Shown: in pieces, positions 22,171 through 34,700 of the stretch
How positions within the stretch are numbered: the first letter of the stretch is position 1
How the letters are laid out: every line of letters begins with the position of its first letter
Assembly (NCBI GenBank): GCA_949358305.1
Contig: OX442315.1
Location: 28,298,427 to 28,362,426, forward strand
Source: Strigamia acuminata
Taxonomy: Eukaryota > Arthropoda > Chilopoda > Geophilomorpha > Linotaeniidae
DNA length: 64,000 nucleotides
Reading direction: 5' to 3'
Position numbers and translations under genes: made by a program
Notes under the pieces: model-generated
The model's database searches: none
Seen by the model: the letters and a program-made list of their open reading frames with translations, nothing else
Told to the model about the DNA's origin: nothing

Positions 22171-24889
22171 CAATCCTTGTCCGTTTACAATCACGGATGA
22201 CGCTGCGACTTAGTGCTGTTTGTCTCCACTTTTTTTCTTCTCTTTTTTATTGGTATAAGTGTTATGGGATGGGACTAAGTGGGTCGGGGAAGGCGGCACT
22301 AAAGCCAAATTGCAAAAGGCAAATTGGTACAGCTTTTATACTCTACAAAACAAATGCAAATAATTGTTTTTCTTTAGTTTAGCATCAAAATCAACTATAA
22401 TAAAGAGTTCTCAAAAACCAACACGAGGATTTTGGGCTACGAGGCCCTTTCGCAGCCTTTTTTTTAGGGCCCTTAGTGATATTATTATTAGTTTGATTGG
22501 TTAAAACATAAATTACGCAAGCTGCGAGAACAAAGCACAGAACGCAAAGACTATAGCTTAAATTTTGTGTTTTAGTTCAATTTTAAAACAAAAATGACAT
22601 TATTTCCTGTTTAAACTCATGTTAAAACTTAAAATACACTTAAACTAAAATTGTTAAAACACAAGTATTTTTATTTTTGAATGCAGCTATTGACGTGCAC
22701 AAGTGACGTTTAGGTTTAGCGCCCAATAACGGGCTAAACTGTGAAGGAAAACCAAGCAAGCGAATCCTATATGAAAGGACAGAGATTACGTAAACGCTCG
22801 TATAAATAAACGGCATTTAGATGTGCCACAAGGAGAAACTGTTGATGATACTCTGGGAAATGTAATTCATTTATTCATTGATATTTGATTTGTGTTGTAG
22901 GTCGCATATATTTTATTCATCGGTTAGTTCTTACTCGTTTTCCGGAAGCGTGTGTTATGGCTGCCCCATCTTTTTCCGCTCGGCTGATTCTTTTTCCGTG
23001 GTATTTTTAATTTGCACTTCAATTTTGTTATTTTAATATATTCTTTTTGTCTTATCTTTCTTCGATCATTGAAATCGTTCTTTGTGAAATTTGCTTATTA
23101 TTATTTTGCTATTGTACCCTATCATCCTGGAATTATTGTGTTCCTGTTTCCGAAAATACCGGATGTTAGCGTTGAACGTTATTGGTGGTAAAGGTAAAAC
23201 TATTTTTTTTTCTTCTTCAAGACTCTTACTAATTATTATTATTTGGAATAAGAGATATTTTGTTTTAAAATGTAGAGAAATTATTCGTGTGCGGTGGTTT
23301 TCTCCATTTATTACTATTATTATTATCAACTTTTATTTGCTTGGAATGATTCCAAACACGAATTGATCAGTGTGTTGATGCAATCTGGGATATCATCTTA
23401 AATAGGCCTAACGTGAAATGTGTGGGGTAGCAATGTTAACTCGATTTGCTCGCGGCCATCTCCGTTGGAATGCGTAATAACTGCTATTAGTTTTGCAAAT
23501 ACAAACTCATAAATCATGAATTTATTCCGAACACATAAATCACCCGCAAACGACATCACAGCTGATGTGCAAATGAAGAGTGCCAATGATGGATTAGAAA
23601 TTCCAAAAGTTTGATGCCGAAGCACAACCGCGAGTTTAGTGGGCCGAATCGTTATCTGTTACGAAACATTTGCACTGTTTTTCACCCGCTTTATGTTTGT
23701 TAATTCATGTATGAATGCATCGATGACCTTTGACCCTTGACCTTGTCTCGGTGAGGTCACGGGAAATCTTCAAGGTAGGGAGAGAGGATTGGCAAAACGA
23801 GGGGGACGAGGACAAGGGACACAAACGGAATAGCACACGCACCAACTGCTGTAGTGTAGTCGCTTCCCCTCGCTAGAACGAAAACGAGTCAGCATTTATA
23901 CACTACTCTTCGCTTTGAGTTTAATAAATAAACAAATAAAGCAGATGGCGGCTGGAATTGGCGAGGAATTATGCATGAAAACATTATCATTTACACGATC
24001 AAGCGACTGCGTGTTTTACGATTTTCGGCGTCCGAAATGTTGGAAGTCGGGTATAAATGTTAGTTATTTTGCTAATTAGACTAGTCGTGTTATTATATGG
24101 TAGCGAGAGAGCGGTGCCCAAGAAAGTGCTGTGTAGAGAGGTTGAAAAGGGCGGAGGGTAGGAGGGGCAAAGGGGATGGTCGAGTGACGGGTCGTGGACT
24201 AAACTGTCACAATGGCCGACTCAAATTACAATAGGAAGCAACATTTGCTGGTAGTGGCGCCCCCTTCCTGCCTCGCTCATTAGACGTGATTTAGACGCCA
24301 AGAAGACGCGACCTCCCTCCCCCTAATTAGTGACAGGTGGGGTCGGAAAAGCCGGTCTCGGAATGGACACGGACAGTCTCCATCGTAAACAAGTGCACGA
24401 CACTGATGAGTCGTAACCGAGTTGGATTTTTGAATTCGGAATTTGAAGCGGAAAAAATAAAGATAAATTACGGGGAGGGGAAAAAAATATAGAAATTTGG
24501 TAGAAAAAAGTGTATTGTTGCTTAGCGACCGTGTCACGTGGGTTGTTGTATCGTGACTATAGGTCGTTTCCGTCGCTGTGATTAGCTAGCAAGTTTGGTC
24601 ACGTGATTGGTGTTTCGTTTTGTTCCTCGTCAGGAAATGAGGGAAGTCATTGATGAAATTGATAGCGAGAATATTTTTCCAACACTTTGGAATTTCGGAA
24701 TTTTTTTTAAAAAAATTTAAAAAAGTTTTTTTTTTGGTTTTTTTTTTTTTTGGTTTTTTTGGACAAAACTGCACGAATTGTTACGGTTGATTTCAAGTCG
24801 AATTGTTGAAAATGAGCGCAAACATGCGAGCGAATTACTCGCAATGTTAACTTGTATCGCTGTTAATTAATTTTGATTTTGCACGTCAA
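22171..24889. other. Non-coding DNA, no gene seen
   Basis: Holds a small stem-loop at 22714-22739, the nuclear-receptor array at 23724-23759, an X-box (24517-24530) with CACGTG sites at 24535 and 24600, and A/T homopolymers at 24700-24765. Nothing coding was recognised. Confidence 0.6.
23724..23759 (-). promoter_or_regulatory. Nuclear-receptor half-site array (DR1-DR1 plus one)
   Basis: TGACCT-T-TGACCC-T-TGACCT at 23724-23743 gives three half-sites on the minus strand, each 1 bp apart (two overlapping DR1 elements). AGGTCA on the plus strand follows at 23754-23759. DR1 is the binding arrangement of HNF4, COUP-TF and RXR dimers. It lies 1.8 kb upstream of the GATA start codon. Confidence 0.55.
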
Positions 24890-25464
24890 TCAAATTGGTT
24901 ACACCGCCCATTGCGGTCTTCCCCCGTTCCATAAATGAACCTGTTCCTGTCAATCACGAGCTTAAACCCCACCCGCGCGCGTGCTTAGTGGTCACCCAAA
25001 CAAAGCCTTGTGTGCTTCGCGCACGCGAGATGGGTGGAGCCACGAGAATGACAGATTCGCCAACCACCAATCACGCGTTCCCTTTCAAATTCGCCCATTT
25101 GAAAATCGTTGGCAGTCGATGTTAGCGCGCATCCGATTGGCTCATCCTAATTCGTTGCTGCGAGCGTCGTTTTTCCGCCACTACGGGGCGTAGCGGCACG
25201 CGCCAAGCCACTGCGCACGCTTGAGCGCATCCACAACAAACCGTCAAGTTGTGCGCGCGCTAGCGGCTTCTCGCAGCTCGGGATACTCGCTCCGGCCACT
25301 GGCTTAGGCTTAAAGCGCACACGTTGCTGAGAACGTACAATGAGTTAAAAACACCACTCTCTTAGTCGTCGAGCTTTGGTTTAGGCCGGGGCTTCGGTGG
25401 CGCCCAATCTCGCCATCACCCTGGCTCGACCGACCTACAGTCCTCGTTTGTTTTCCTCGTGCAG
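24890..25464 (+). promoter_or_regulatory. Proximal GATA promoter / 5' UTR region (candidate)
   Basis: The block is GC- and CpG-rich compared with flanking DNA. CCAAT motifs occur at 24951 (CAATCA), 25067 (CCAATCA) and 25135 (GATTGG, reverse). Many GCGC/CGCG steps and an X-box-like GTTGCTGAGAAC (about 25323) are also present. It ends at the acceptor-like TTCCTCGTGCAG (25464). It could be the proximal promoter, with the acceptor used only by transcripts from more distal first exons. No TATA box was seen. Confidence 0.45.
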
Positions 25465-25516
25465 AATCGTCGGTCGTGACACCACGGAGTTTTCAGTCTA
25501 CTCGGACGGCAGGCCG

Positions 25517-25757
25517 ATGGAGGTGAATGGGGACCAGACGCACGCGGCCGCGGCGGCGGCGGCCCATCGATGGTACGACAGCCCTCGCGTCGGTTCGGCT
25601 TTGGACGGCAGCGGCAACCTCTTGCCGCCGGACGAAGTGGACGTTTTTTTCCATTCACTCGATGGCAACGGCAATCCGGTGAACCCTGCCGCTGCCAGGT
25701 ATTACCCGAGCCAGGCCATGGCACAGGCCGTTCACAACGCCTACAGACCAACTCACG
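25517..25757 (+). CDS. GATA2/3: GATA gene coding exon 1 (N-terminus, residues 1-80)
   Basis: The start is the ATG at 25517 (MEVNGDQ), which matches the MEV start of vertebrate GATA2/3. The frame stays open upstream to 25397, but only a GTG is there and no earlier in-frame ATG, so 25517 is preferred. Nucleotide +4 is G and -3 is C, so the start context is only moderate. The exon encodes a run of seven or more alanines (about residues 10-16) from GCG/GCC codons and the conserved PDEVDVFF patch at 38-45. It ends before the donor GTAAGT at 25758, leaving one nucleotide of a Gly codon (phase 1). A good acceptor (pyrimidine-rich, GTGCAG, ending at 25464) suggests that this exon begins at 25465 and carries about 52 nt of 5' UTR spliced to an upstream noncoding exon. 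Confidence 0.93.
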
Positions 25758-28700
25758 GTAAGTTCTTTTTTTAGAACAACTTTTTTTTTTAAAATTTTTT
25801 TTTTTTTTTTTTTAAATTTTCTCGTTATAAAGGGGGGGGGGATGATGGGAAAGTCAAGCAGGTGGTTTTTGTTAACAAATATTTTTACTCTGTGAGAACA
25901 AAGGCTTTTTTCTTTTCTTTTTCTTCTTGTTGTTTTAAGTGTTATTTTTTGGGTTTTCGAAAGTGGAGGTTTTCGAAAATAGGACAGTTGGTGTGTTTAT
26001 TACCGGTAAGTAGAGAGGATTAAAATATGGTTTTGCAACAGGGTTGAAACGTATTTTTATTTTTGCTTTTATTTATGGGGTTTGGTGGGATGAGTTATGG
26101 TGATTCACAATTGTCAACAAGTTGTAAAAATGAATAGTTAGAAAAATAAAAAGTCGGAAAACAGTTAGTGTTTTTCATATTAATGATGTCGTGTTTGAGG
26201 CTCATATCCACACTCGGCTTACCGCGTTAATTTTTCCCGTCGTGTTCGAGCATTCTTTCAGCTCGGCCGCTTCTTCTGGCGACAAGTTATTGTGGATAAA
26301 GACGACGAGTTTAGTTACACTAATATCTCAAGTAAAATCCTCACTGATGGTGATTTTAACATCGCCCAAGGCCTATGGCCCCTTGCTTCGACTCAAGTTG
26401 AAATATATTTATATAAATTGAAGAAAATGTCACATGATGGACACTTGTTTTGAAAAATAAGAATGAAAAATTGAAATTTCCTTTTTTCATTTTGTGAACA
26501 ATAGAAACGAGGCTTAAAAAGCAGTAAACAAGTTTGTTTTGCTCGTATTTCTGTGCCTAAGAATTGTAAGCAATTGATTTTCGGCACACAAACATATGCC
26601 CAGTCGTACGCAAGCGATCAATTTGAACGTTAAAAATGAGTGACAGATCCGAGACCGACACACATACACACGCAGTTTATCCCCTCCCCACCTTCCCCAG
26701 CCAGTCAACCACCCCCGCGTCGCGAGTCTAATTCCTGAGAAGTCATTTGGACGCACGCCAAAACGCTACTGATCAAAAATTGGCGACGGCTTGTTGGCTT
26801 GCAACGAGAGGGAGTCCCTCGATTTCTAATATAAAATCAACTCGATTCTCATTAAGGCTTAATTTTATTTTCTTGAAGAAAAGTTTGGTTTTGAGAAGTT
26901 TTTTTGCTCGGTTTTTCTTTTTGTTTGAAACCAGAAGCCGAGAGTTTAATGAAGTTAGGGGTTAAATTGAATTTGGGGTTGAGGTTTTGATCGAGTTTAG
27001 GCCGAATTAAAGTCTAGATGAAAATGAAAATTTGAGATCCTGTGTTTTGTCTCGGGTGCGTGTCGGTTTCGCAGTCGTTAGGTTGAAGCGCTGCAAACAA
27101 AAGCCTGTCACTCGAATTGACACACGGACCTCCCATTCGACGCCGATTTGCACCTGATAAACGCCAATTGGACTCCTGTTCAGTCACTTATTAGTTATTA
27201 TGCTGAAATTTGCTTTTCGTGGGCTGGTTTTGGGATGTAAATAAATTTTGCTGGGAATGTTGTGGTGTTGAGTTGGTTAGCGGCTTCGAGTCACGTAAAT
27301 TATTAAACTTTAAGTTTCGTTGGGGTTAAGCTAACCACCCACTGAGATGATGCCGTAAGGTGGGTTGCTTAGTTTATATAAATGGGAGTTTGAATGCAAT
27401 TTTATTTTATTAAGGTATGGGAGTAATATGAAGTCGTAAAATAAATTGAAGCAATTTGTTTTTATTATTTTTATTTTTTAATATATTTTTTTTTTTTAAT
27501 GTGTAAAATTTTTATATTTTTTATTTTATGTTGCTATTTTTGGGGGTTTTATCGTTAGTTTTGTTTGTAATTTAATTAAGAACGAGTGTATAAAGGTATA
27601 ATTATGTAAAGTTGATATCGGCCAAATGATGGGAGATAAAAAAGAATGTCACGCCATTTTTGTTTAAGACGGAGGAATCGGCTATTATTTAATTATCTAT
27701 TTATTTATTTATTTAATTGTTTATTTGCTTATTTATTTATTTATTTATGATTTTTTTTTCTGTATATTTACATTTTTTGTGGGTTGAGATTTATGTAAGA
27801 TTAAATCGTGGAACCTGGTAAGGTATTATTATGACTGTGGAGAGAAAAAAGAGTAGATTGCACTATTATTCGAAGCCTAATGAATAATGGAGTCGTTAAT
27901 TGGCATAATTGTGTTGTCACAAAATTGCGTCTGTTGTTCCACGCGTTTATGTACGCTATGTAGATATTTATGTAATTTTCTACACGTATTTTAGCTTGTT
28001 GCTCTGAATGAGCGCCATTATTTTCATTCTGGCTTGCGTTCAATTAAGATTCAATCGACTGAGGTGAGGCTTAACTCAATTGTGGTCGCCATATTCCCTC
28101 GGGGAATCCGATTAGACGCACTTACCTCCCCCTACCCATACGCCCCAGCCTCAAACATGAGTGTGAATCAATAGGCTTAAAGTGCGAGGAGGAAAATAGG
28201 CCCAAAAGGAGAGACTTGTTGGCTTCTTGTGATCTCGGATTGAATCGAGTTTGAGGGGATAAATAAAAAATGTTGCGAACGGAAGTAGTTTTAAGGGAAG
28301 AAGCACCTGGGGAATTGTCAAGTGTAACCGAAGACGGGAAATTGTATTAAAATGAATTTGTTTTATTTTCTTAGGTCGTATGGGTACGAGCCAGGTGTGC
28401 AGGCCGCACTTCCACACCCCGTTACACCCATGGATCGGCGACACGAGTAAACCCGTAGTACCTCACCCGGCTCATGGGTCAGCATGGTGCTCACCTTTCA
28501 GCAGCAAAGCCTCTCATCACGGCAGTCCGACGGCACCGTTGTCGGTGCACCCGGCCAACAGCATGGCATCGGGCATCTCGCACTCTAGTCCGCACCTGTT
28601 CAGTTTCCCGCCAACACCACCGAAGGACGCGACACCGGACTCTGTAAACGCGTCCTCGGCTACGCTAATGGATTACCATGCAGCAGACATGGACAAGAAC

Positions 28701-31700
28701 GGTACCATGCTGACGGCTTTGAGCAGCTCGCTGTCGAACTGTTCGTCGAGCAAGCCTCGCGAAGGTAGTTCGCTATTCCATCAGTCCTCCCCCCATCACC
28801 CCATGTCCGCGTACTCGGCCTATATGGCTCCCGGAGGCCCGTCGATGGGTGGCGTGGGTGGCTCCGAGTATTCCGGCTCGGCTTACTCCTTTCATGCCGC
28901 CAGTAGTGTGTTTAGTGCAAAGACATTGCAGAATAGAGCGAGGACCAAAAGCCGGTCGAGTTCCGGTAAGGCTCCCTTCAAAGGAGTTTATATTATATCA
29001 ATTAATAATTAATTCATAATGATAATCAAATTAACTAAATCTGTCTTTATCATCTATTCTCACGAGGAATTTATTTCTCAATTGCAAATTAACCAAATTA
29101 ACACATCCTTTTGCTCACTTTTTAACTATAATAACCGTTGATTGGAAATTAATTCTCTCTCGCACACACTCGCACCAGGCGCACTTTTAGCGGCTTTTCT
29201 TGTTTTCTTGTTTATTTTTTGTTTTGTTTTCATGTTGCCATTTTATGTGTTGTTTATTAAAATATTAATTGCGATTATTGTTTAGTTGGGAAACGGGCAC
29301 AGGTAGGTTCGGGTGAATTTTTAGTTGCGAATAAAACTTTTTCCCCATTTATTCCCATGACCTTATGTCGCAGAATAAGTCGGTATATTCCCACGCCGCC
29401 TTGAAGATGCGTTTACCTGATAAATCGTCAAGTTGCTTGCGTCGTTACTGCCCCTTTCCGGGGCGGAAGTTGCTCCGTGGCCCGCGACCGGTCGGCGTTT
29501 GTCATTTGTTTGTTTGGAGGCAGTGGTTTTGTGATGGGGCTTTTGTTTTGGCGCGACATGTATCCTTGCAGCCCCTGCAATTTGCATGCAAACGATCGCC
29601 ACGCCCCCTCACGGAACACGAGCCGCTGTCTGCCTTCTAGGCAAAACGACTCGACCTCGTTAGAAAGAAATTTTTACGATTTGCATGAAAGTTTTTCGTC
29701 AACGTAAAGCTCCCATTTTGCTATTTCCCTCCATTTTTTTTTTTTTTTTTTTTAGTTTTTTTTTTTTTAGTTTTAGTATTGTCCCTTTTTTATTTTTTAG
29801 TACTGGGGTCCACGAGGGAATGTGGGATTCCTTTCTGTTGTAATGAGCAGTGATCATTTTATTTTATTTAACTTGCTTGAGGGGGATCGTTTGGTTTTTT
29901 TTTTATTATTTTGGTTTTTTTGTCCTGCTACTTTTTGCACACTTTACTAACTTTTATTTTTCAAAATTCTTAATTTGAGTGGATTGGCTTTTTTTTTTAA
30001 TATATTTTTTTTTAATATTGTTGTTTATTTTGATTATTTGTTCGTTGTAATATTTTGTGCTACGTTATTTATTTTGTTTTGTTTTATTTTATTTATTTTT
30101 TTAAATTTGTCAAAATTATCGCTTGACGTGATAATTTACAAATGATGTGGCACAAAATATTATTGTTGATGTTTGTTGTTGGTGGCGCCCTCAAGTGGCT
30201 GCTCTTGTCCTTGCAGAGGGGCGTGAGTGTGTCAACTGCGGCGCCACGTCGACGCCCCTTTGGCGCCGGGACGGGACCGGACACTACCTGTGCAATGCAT
30301 GTGGACTCTACCACAAGATGAATGGACAAAATAGACCCCTCATCAAACCAAAACGAAGACTGGTGAGTGACAACGTACATCTCTTTTCTTCTTATTGTGT
30401 GTAGTGTTTGTTTGTTTGTTCTTGTTGTTTTCGTTCTCGTTGGATGGACATTAAAAGGCATTCAAACTCGATCCAAACAATCCTAACATTGAAACTGAAA
30501 GGTTTCAATGGAAAATGTTGGATTCCCAGTTGTTTGAATGCAATAAAAATACAATATTAAACATGAAAAGCAAGTTGGAGGAGTTGAGTTTCCCGAATTT
30601 CAATAACTTGTTCGGGACATTACTTGTTTTACATGTCCTTGTCTATTCAAACAATGTTCCAAGTAAGTGCATCTGTTATCACTTTAAAGCACTCTTCGTC
30701 TTGTACATTAAAACTTATCCATATTTGAAAATACCATCAGTGGAAGTACAAAGTACTCTGTATCTTAACGATAACTCGAAGTTTCTTTATGTTAATGAAC
30801 GTAATAATAATAATAATGTCAGAAAATGCTTATTGGTGTGAATTTTTTGTTTTAATTAAAATGAAATTAATTTAAGTATTAGAAACGTGGGAAAAACGGC
30901 GTATTAATAGAAATAGGACGTTTTACTTTACTCGTGAAAAAAATATTTTTATAATTAAAAAAATAATTGTAAAAATTGAGTTATAACTTGCAGAAAAACA
31001 TTACGTAAACAAACAACACAAGTTGTAGCACGTCAGTTTATCGTGTAAATTTTGACGAGCTGCAATTACACGTCTGTTTTACATGTACTGTTGTATACAG
31101 TCTTGTATCAGGTTCTAAATCTAATTGAACATAAAAATCATGTGTGAAAGTACTCGTTTTGATAAAACTTGATGCGAGTTTTTTTTTTTGTATTATTTTA
31201 TTTTGATAACAAATTTCGCAAACATAAAGTTGGAATATACAGTTGTATACAGAAGTAAATTGCATATAATTTGAATTTTTTTAACGAGCGTATCGTCTAA
31301 CGTGTCTAAAAACACAAATTGTTTAAGACATGCCATGCGAACTTTTTATCTTTACTAAATTTAATCCAATTTCATAAGAGTGTGCAATTTAAAGTGAAAT
31401 TTTTTAAGTTTTTAATCCATTAGTTTATGAATTCTTTTAAGGAGGTCGTTCTCCCGTACCCTGATAACAAATCTTAGTATTGATGATGTAAACCGGAAAT
31501 GGGTAAGAGTAACTTCCGGTTCGTCTCTTACAGAGAGGTCTTGTGATTATGATTACATTTATAAATGTAAATAATATTTATATTTTTAAAAAAAAAAAAA
31601 AAAATTAAATAAAAAAATTTGTTTCGGTGGGTTGGGCCTCGGAAGTTGTACGTTTTGGATGAACCTCCAGCTCGGGACTCCCACCTCCTCTTTAATTACT

Positions 31701-34700
31701 AATGGGAAAACAAAGAAACTCGGCTGCTCACTTGGCATGTGAGGCCGCCATTCGTCATTTCGCCCCTGGGGTTTAATGAGGCGCGTTTCGCTTTGTTCTC
31801 GCCATTTTTTGGACGAAAATGAAAACAGATGAGACAAAGCGCAATTACGGATGGAAATGGCCACAGTGCATGATGCAATGACAAAAATAAAAGTAATAAG
31901 AAAAATTTATTATTTTTACAAGTTATAAATTAAATTCTAATGTGTGTTTTAGTTTGGTGTGTGACAATGATGAAACTAATTACTAAATCGAAGTCGTAAA
32001 GTTGTCGATTGACAGTTTACCGTGTTGGATCGATCTGGTTTTTTAGTTTGGACAATTCTTTTGCACCAAAGTATTTTTTTTCTCATTATCTATTAATAGT
32101 CGTTAAAAATTTATTTTTATTTTATTTTTTTTATAAAAATGATCAATTTTGTTGGGTTTTTTTTAAATTTTTTGCGATTCAAGAAGCAAAACTGGTTGGA
32201 AATGGTTAAATATTCATTTTATCACGTAAAAACGTCAGGCAATTGAACATTATGACGTTGGAATCGGGCGGTTGGTTGGTAATTTGATGATCTTTCAAAT
32301 CAATGAGGAAATTCGTGGTAAAGCAGCAATAATTTTTTTTAATAGCTCGGGACGCATGCGCACCGCGGTTTTGCAAAATTAAGTTAAACCTAATAAATCA
32401 AATATTTTTTTTTCAACTTTGGCAAGCATAATGACTGTGTATTCGCATTACTGAAACATCACGAGAAAGTAACATTTTAAAAACAAAGTAATAAAATTTT
32501 TTTGAAAAAAAAATTGGAGGTTGGAGCTGGATGTTTATTCGCTGGAAAAGGAATTGCAATGAGGCAAGTTGTATATCATACGGTGAGAAATAAATTAAAA
32601 GCAAAAGCCTATAATTTGCCAACTCCCACGAGATTATTGATTGGTTTAAATATTTTCATGATGTAACACTTGGTTTTTACTTTCAATTATAAATTGGCGG
32701 AAAATTAAAAAGGAAAATAGTTTAGCAGTTAGTTAACGATGCGTAAGCAGTAGCTAAATTTTATTTTATTTCTTTAATTTGGATCCTGTCGAGTTACGAG
32801 ACGCTGCAACCTCGCTATGAGGAAACGATTGGCTGAGTTTTGCGTCTGGTTTTGTCGTTGCTATAACGAGGGCAGTGCGTGTTGATTTGTTGTGTCAAGG
32901 TGGAGGTAGTTGCATTCGTAACGCGATCTTTGAATCGATAATAACAGTGAACAATACGATGTTCGTGACGTGACGTGAAATTACAATAGAAGGTTTAATT
33001 TTAGGTTGTTGTAATTAGTAAGCAATTGGAGAAATCGCTATAAAAATGAGTGAAATTTATGCACGTATTTTGACTACACACTCGGCCAAACGTTGAACTT
33101 AGCACTCGCGTAAAGCCAAGGGAAAATGCGCAAGTTTCCACGTCTGTGTGTATACGTTGAGCTGTGAGTACCACCAAAGGTTTTAACTTAAATTTGCAAC
33201 TTTATCCGCAATCGGACTCCCAGACATCTGGACATTGGCTTTGGTCTGGCTTGAACTCGGAATTGTGTGCTTGATTTCATTTAGAAATTGATTGATTGCT
33301 TTAATTTCATTTTCAATAGTGGATACAAATAGGAAAATATTTTGAGGTGGGGGAAAAATATTTTTTATGCAAAATGATCGGATTTTGAAGGAAAATTTGG
33401 TAAATCCGGGCGTTACTGCTGTAGCAAAAAAGCGTATCAATTAATTTATTTCTAATCTTAATATTGATTGTACAAAGCAAAAAAAAGTAGTCAAATCGGT
33501 GATTTCCCGTCCTTGTGGCTTCCCGGTAAAAGCATTGAAAACTTCCTTTATTTATGAACATTAAAACGACAATAACAATAAATAAATAAAAAATATAATC
33601 TTTAGAATTGTAAAAAAAAAAATCGAGAATTCTTACAAGAAAACGCAATTTTTTTCCCACTAAAAATTCTCATTTCATTATGTGACCTCATTTGCATGAA
33701 CAAAATCAATTAACTACGTTGCAAACAAAAACAAACTTGGAGAAATATAAAAACAGAAAAAAAAAATATCGAAAACCAATGCAAAACAGCATTTAAATTA
33801 TTATTTTTTTTAAAAAAAGAAAACGATGTTTTCCGCGACGACAGCCATTATTTTGTATGTATTTGTACAAAGTAAATTTACTTAGCCTTTGACATTGGCA
33901 GCGAGTGCGTAATCTTCTTAGAGTAGTACGTTAACACAACACTCTGTTTTCTCCTTCTATTTGCAGAAGTAATCTTAGTTGAGTAGGGAGTGAGGGAAGG
34001 GAGCGAGGGTTTTCCAAACGACATCCTAAAAGAGGGACAAGGATTATACCTGTCCCCCTCATCGTCTTACCTGGGGTATACTTGGGGATAAGAGACAGGC
34101 AGCACGCCCCCAAGTGTCTGTCCTTGAAAGCATTCAAAGTAGGCCTATAAAGAGCTCGGTTTGTCGATACGATCTACGAGCAGACCCCGCTTTTGTACTG
34201 GGCCAATCAGATGGGAGGTATTGGACGCTGCAATGGTCATGGACCTGCCTAGACAACTCCGCCTTTGGCATTGTCGCCTGGTCCCCCAAAAGAAACCACC
34301 AAGTGGGGACATGTGTGCTCGTACTTCATGTCGAGTTTTGCCATTTGCGTTTCTTATGCACATTAAGCTGTCGGACGGGCGACTGGTGGCCGTGTTGTCA
34401 TTGTATCGTGCCGTTTTGAAGCGATTCTCTCGCCGGGCGGTGCGGAGCGCTATCAAATTATCCCAGCAGGGGACGAACGCGAGTTTTACCTGCGTCTGTT
34501 TCTTTTCTGTTGAATTTGAAACTGATAAAATTTGTCTCATGGTGGGGGATTAAAGATGGAGGGAAAAGAGTATTTTTTCTTGTGCTGGGGGATTTTTTTA
34601 GTTGGCTCCCTTCTCACACCCCGTTGGTTACTGTGAATTTGATGAAACTGCTTTGAATCGAAGCAAAGGGAGCCGAAGTGGGGCAATGAGAAAGGGGGTT

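Noticed and set aside
24390-24425. CTGATGAG as in a hammerhead ribozyme core
   Set aside because: The required CGAAAC partner and stem pairing are absent.
25397-25516. N-terminal extension of the GATA protein from 25397
   Set aside because: The first codon there is GTG, not ATG, and the MEV start at 25517 matches the family.
32908-32918. GTAGTTGCATT resembles part of miR-33
   Set aside because: Short match only, without a hairpin.
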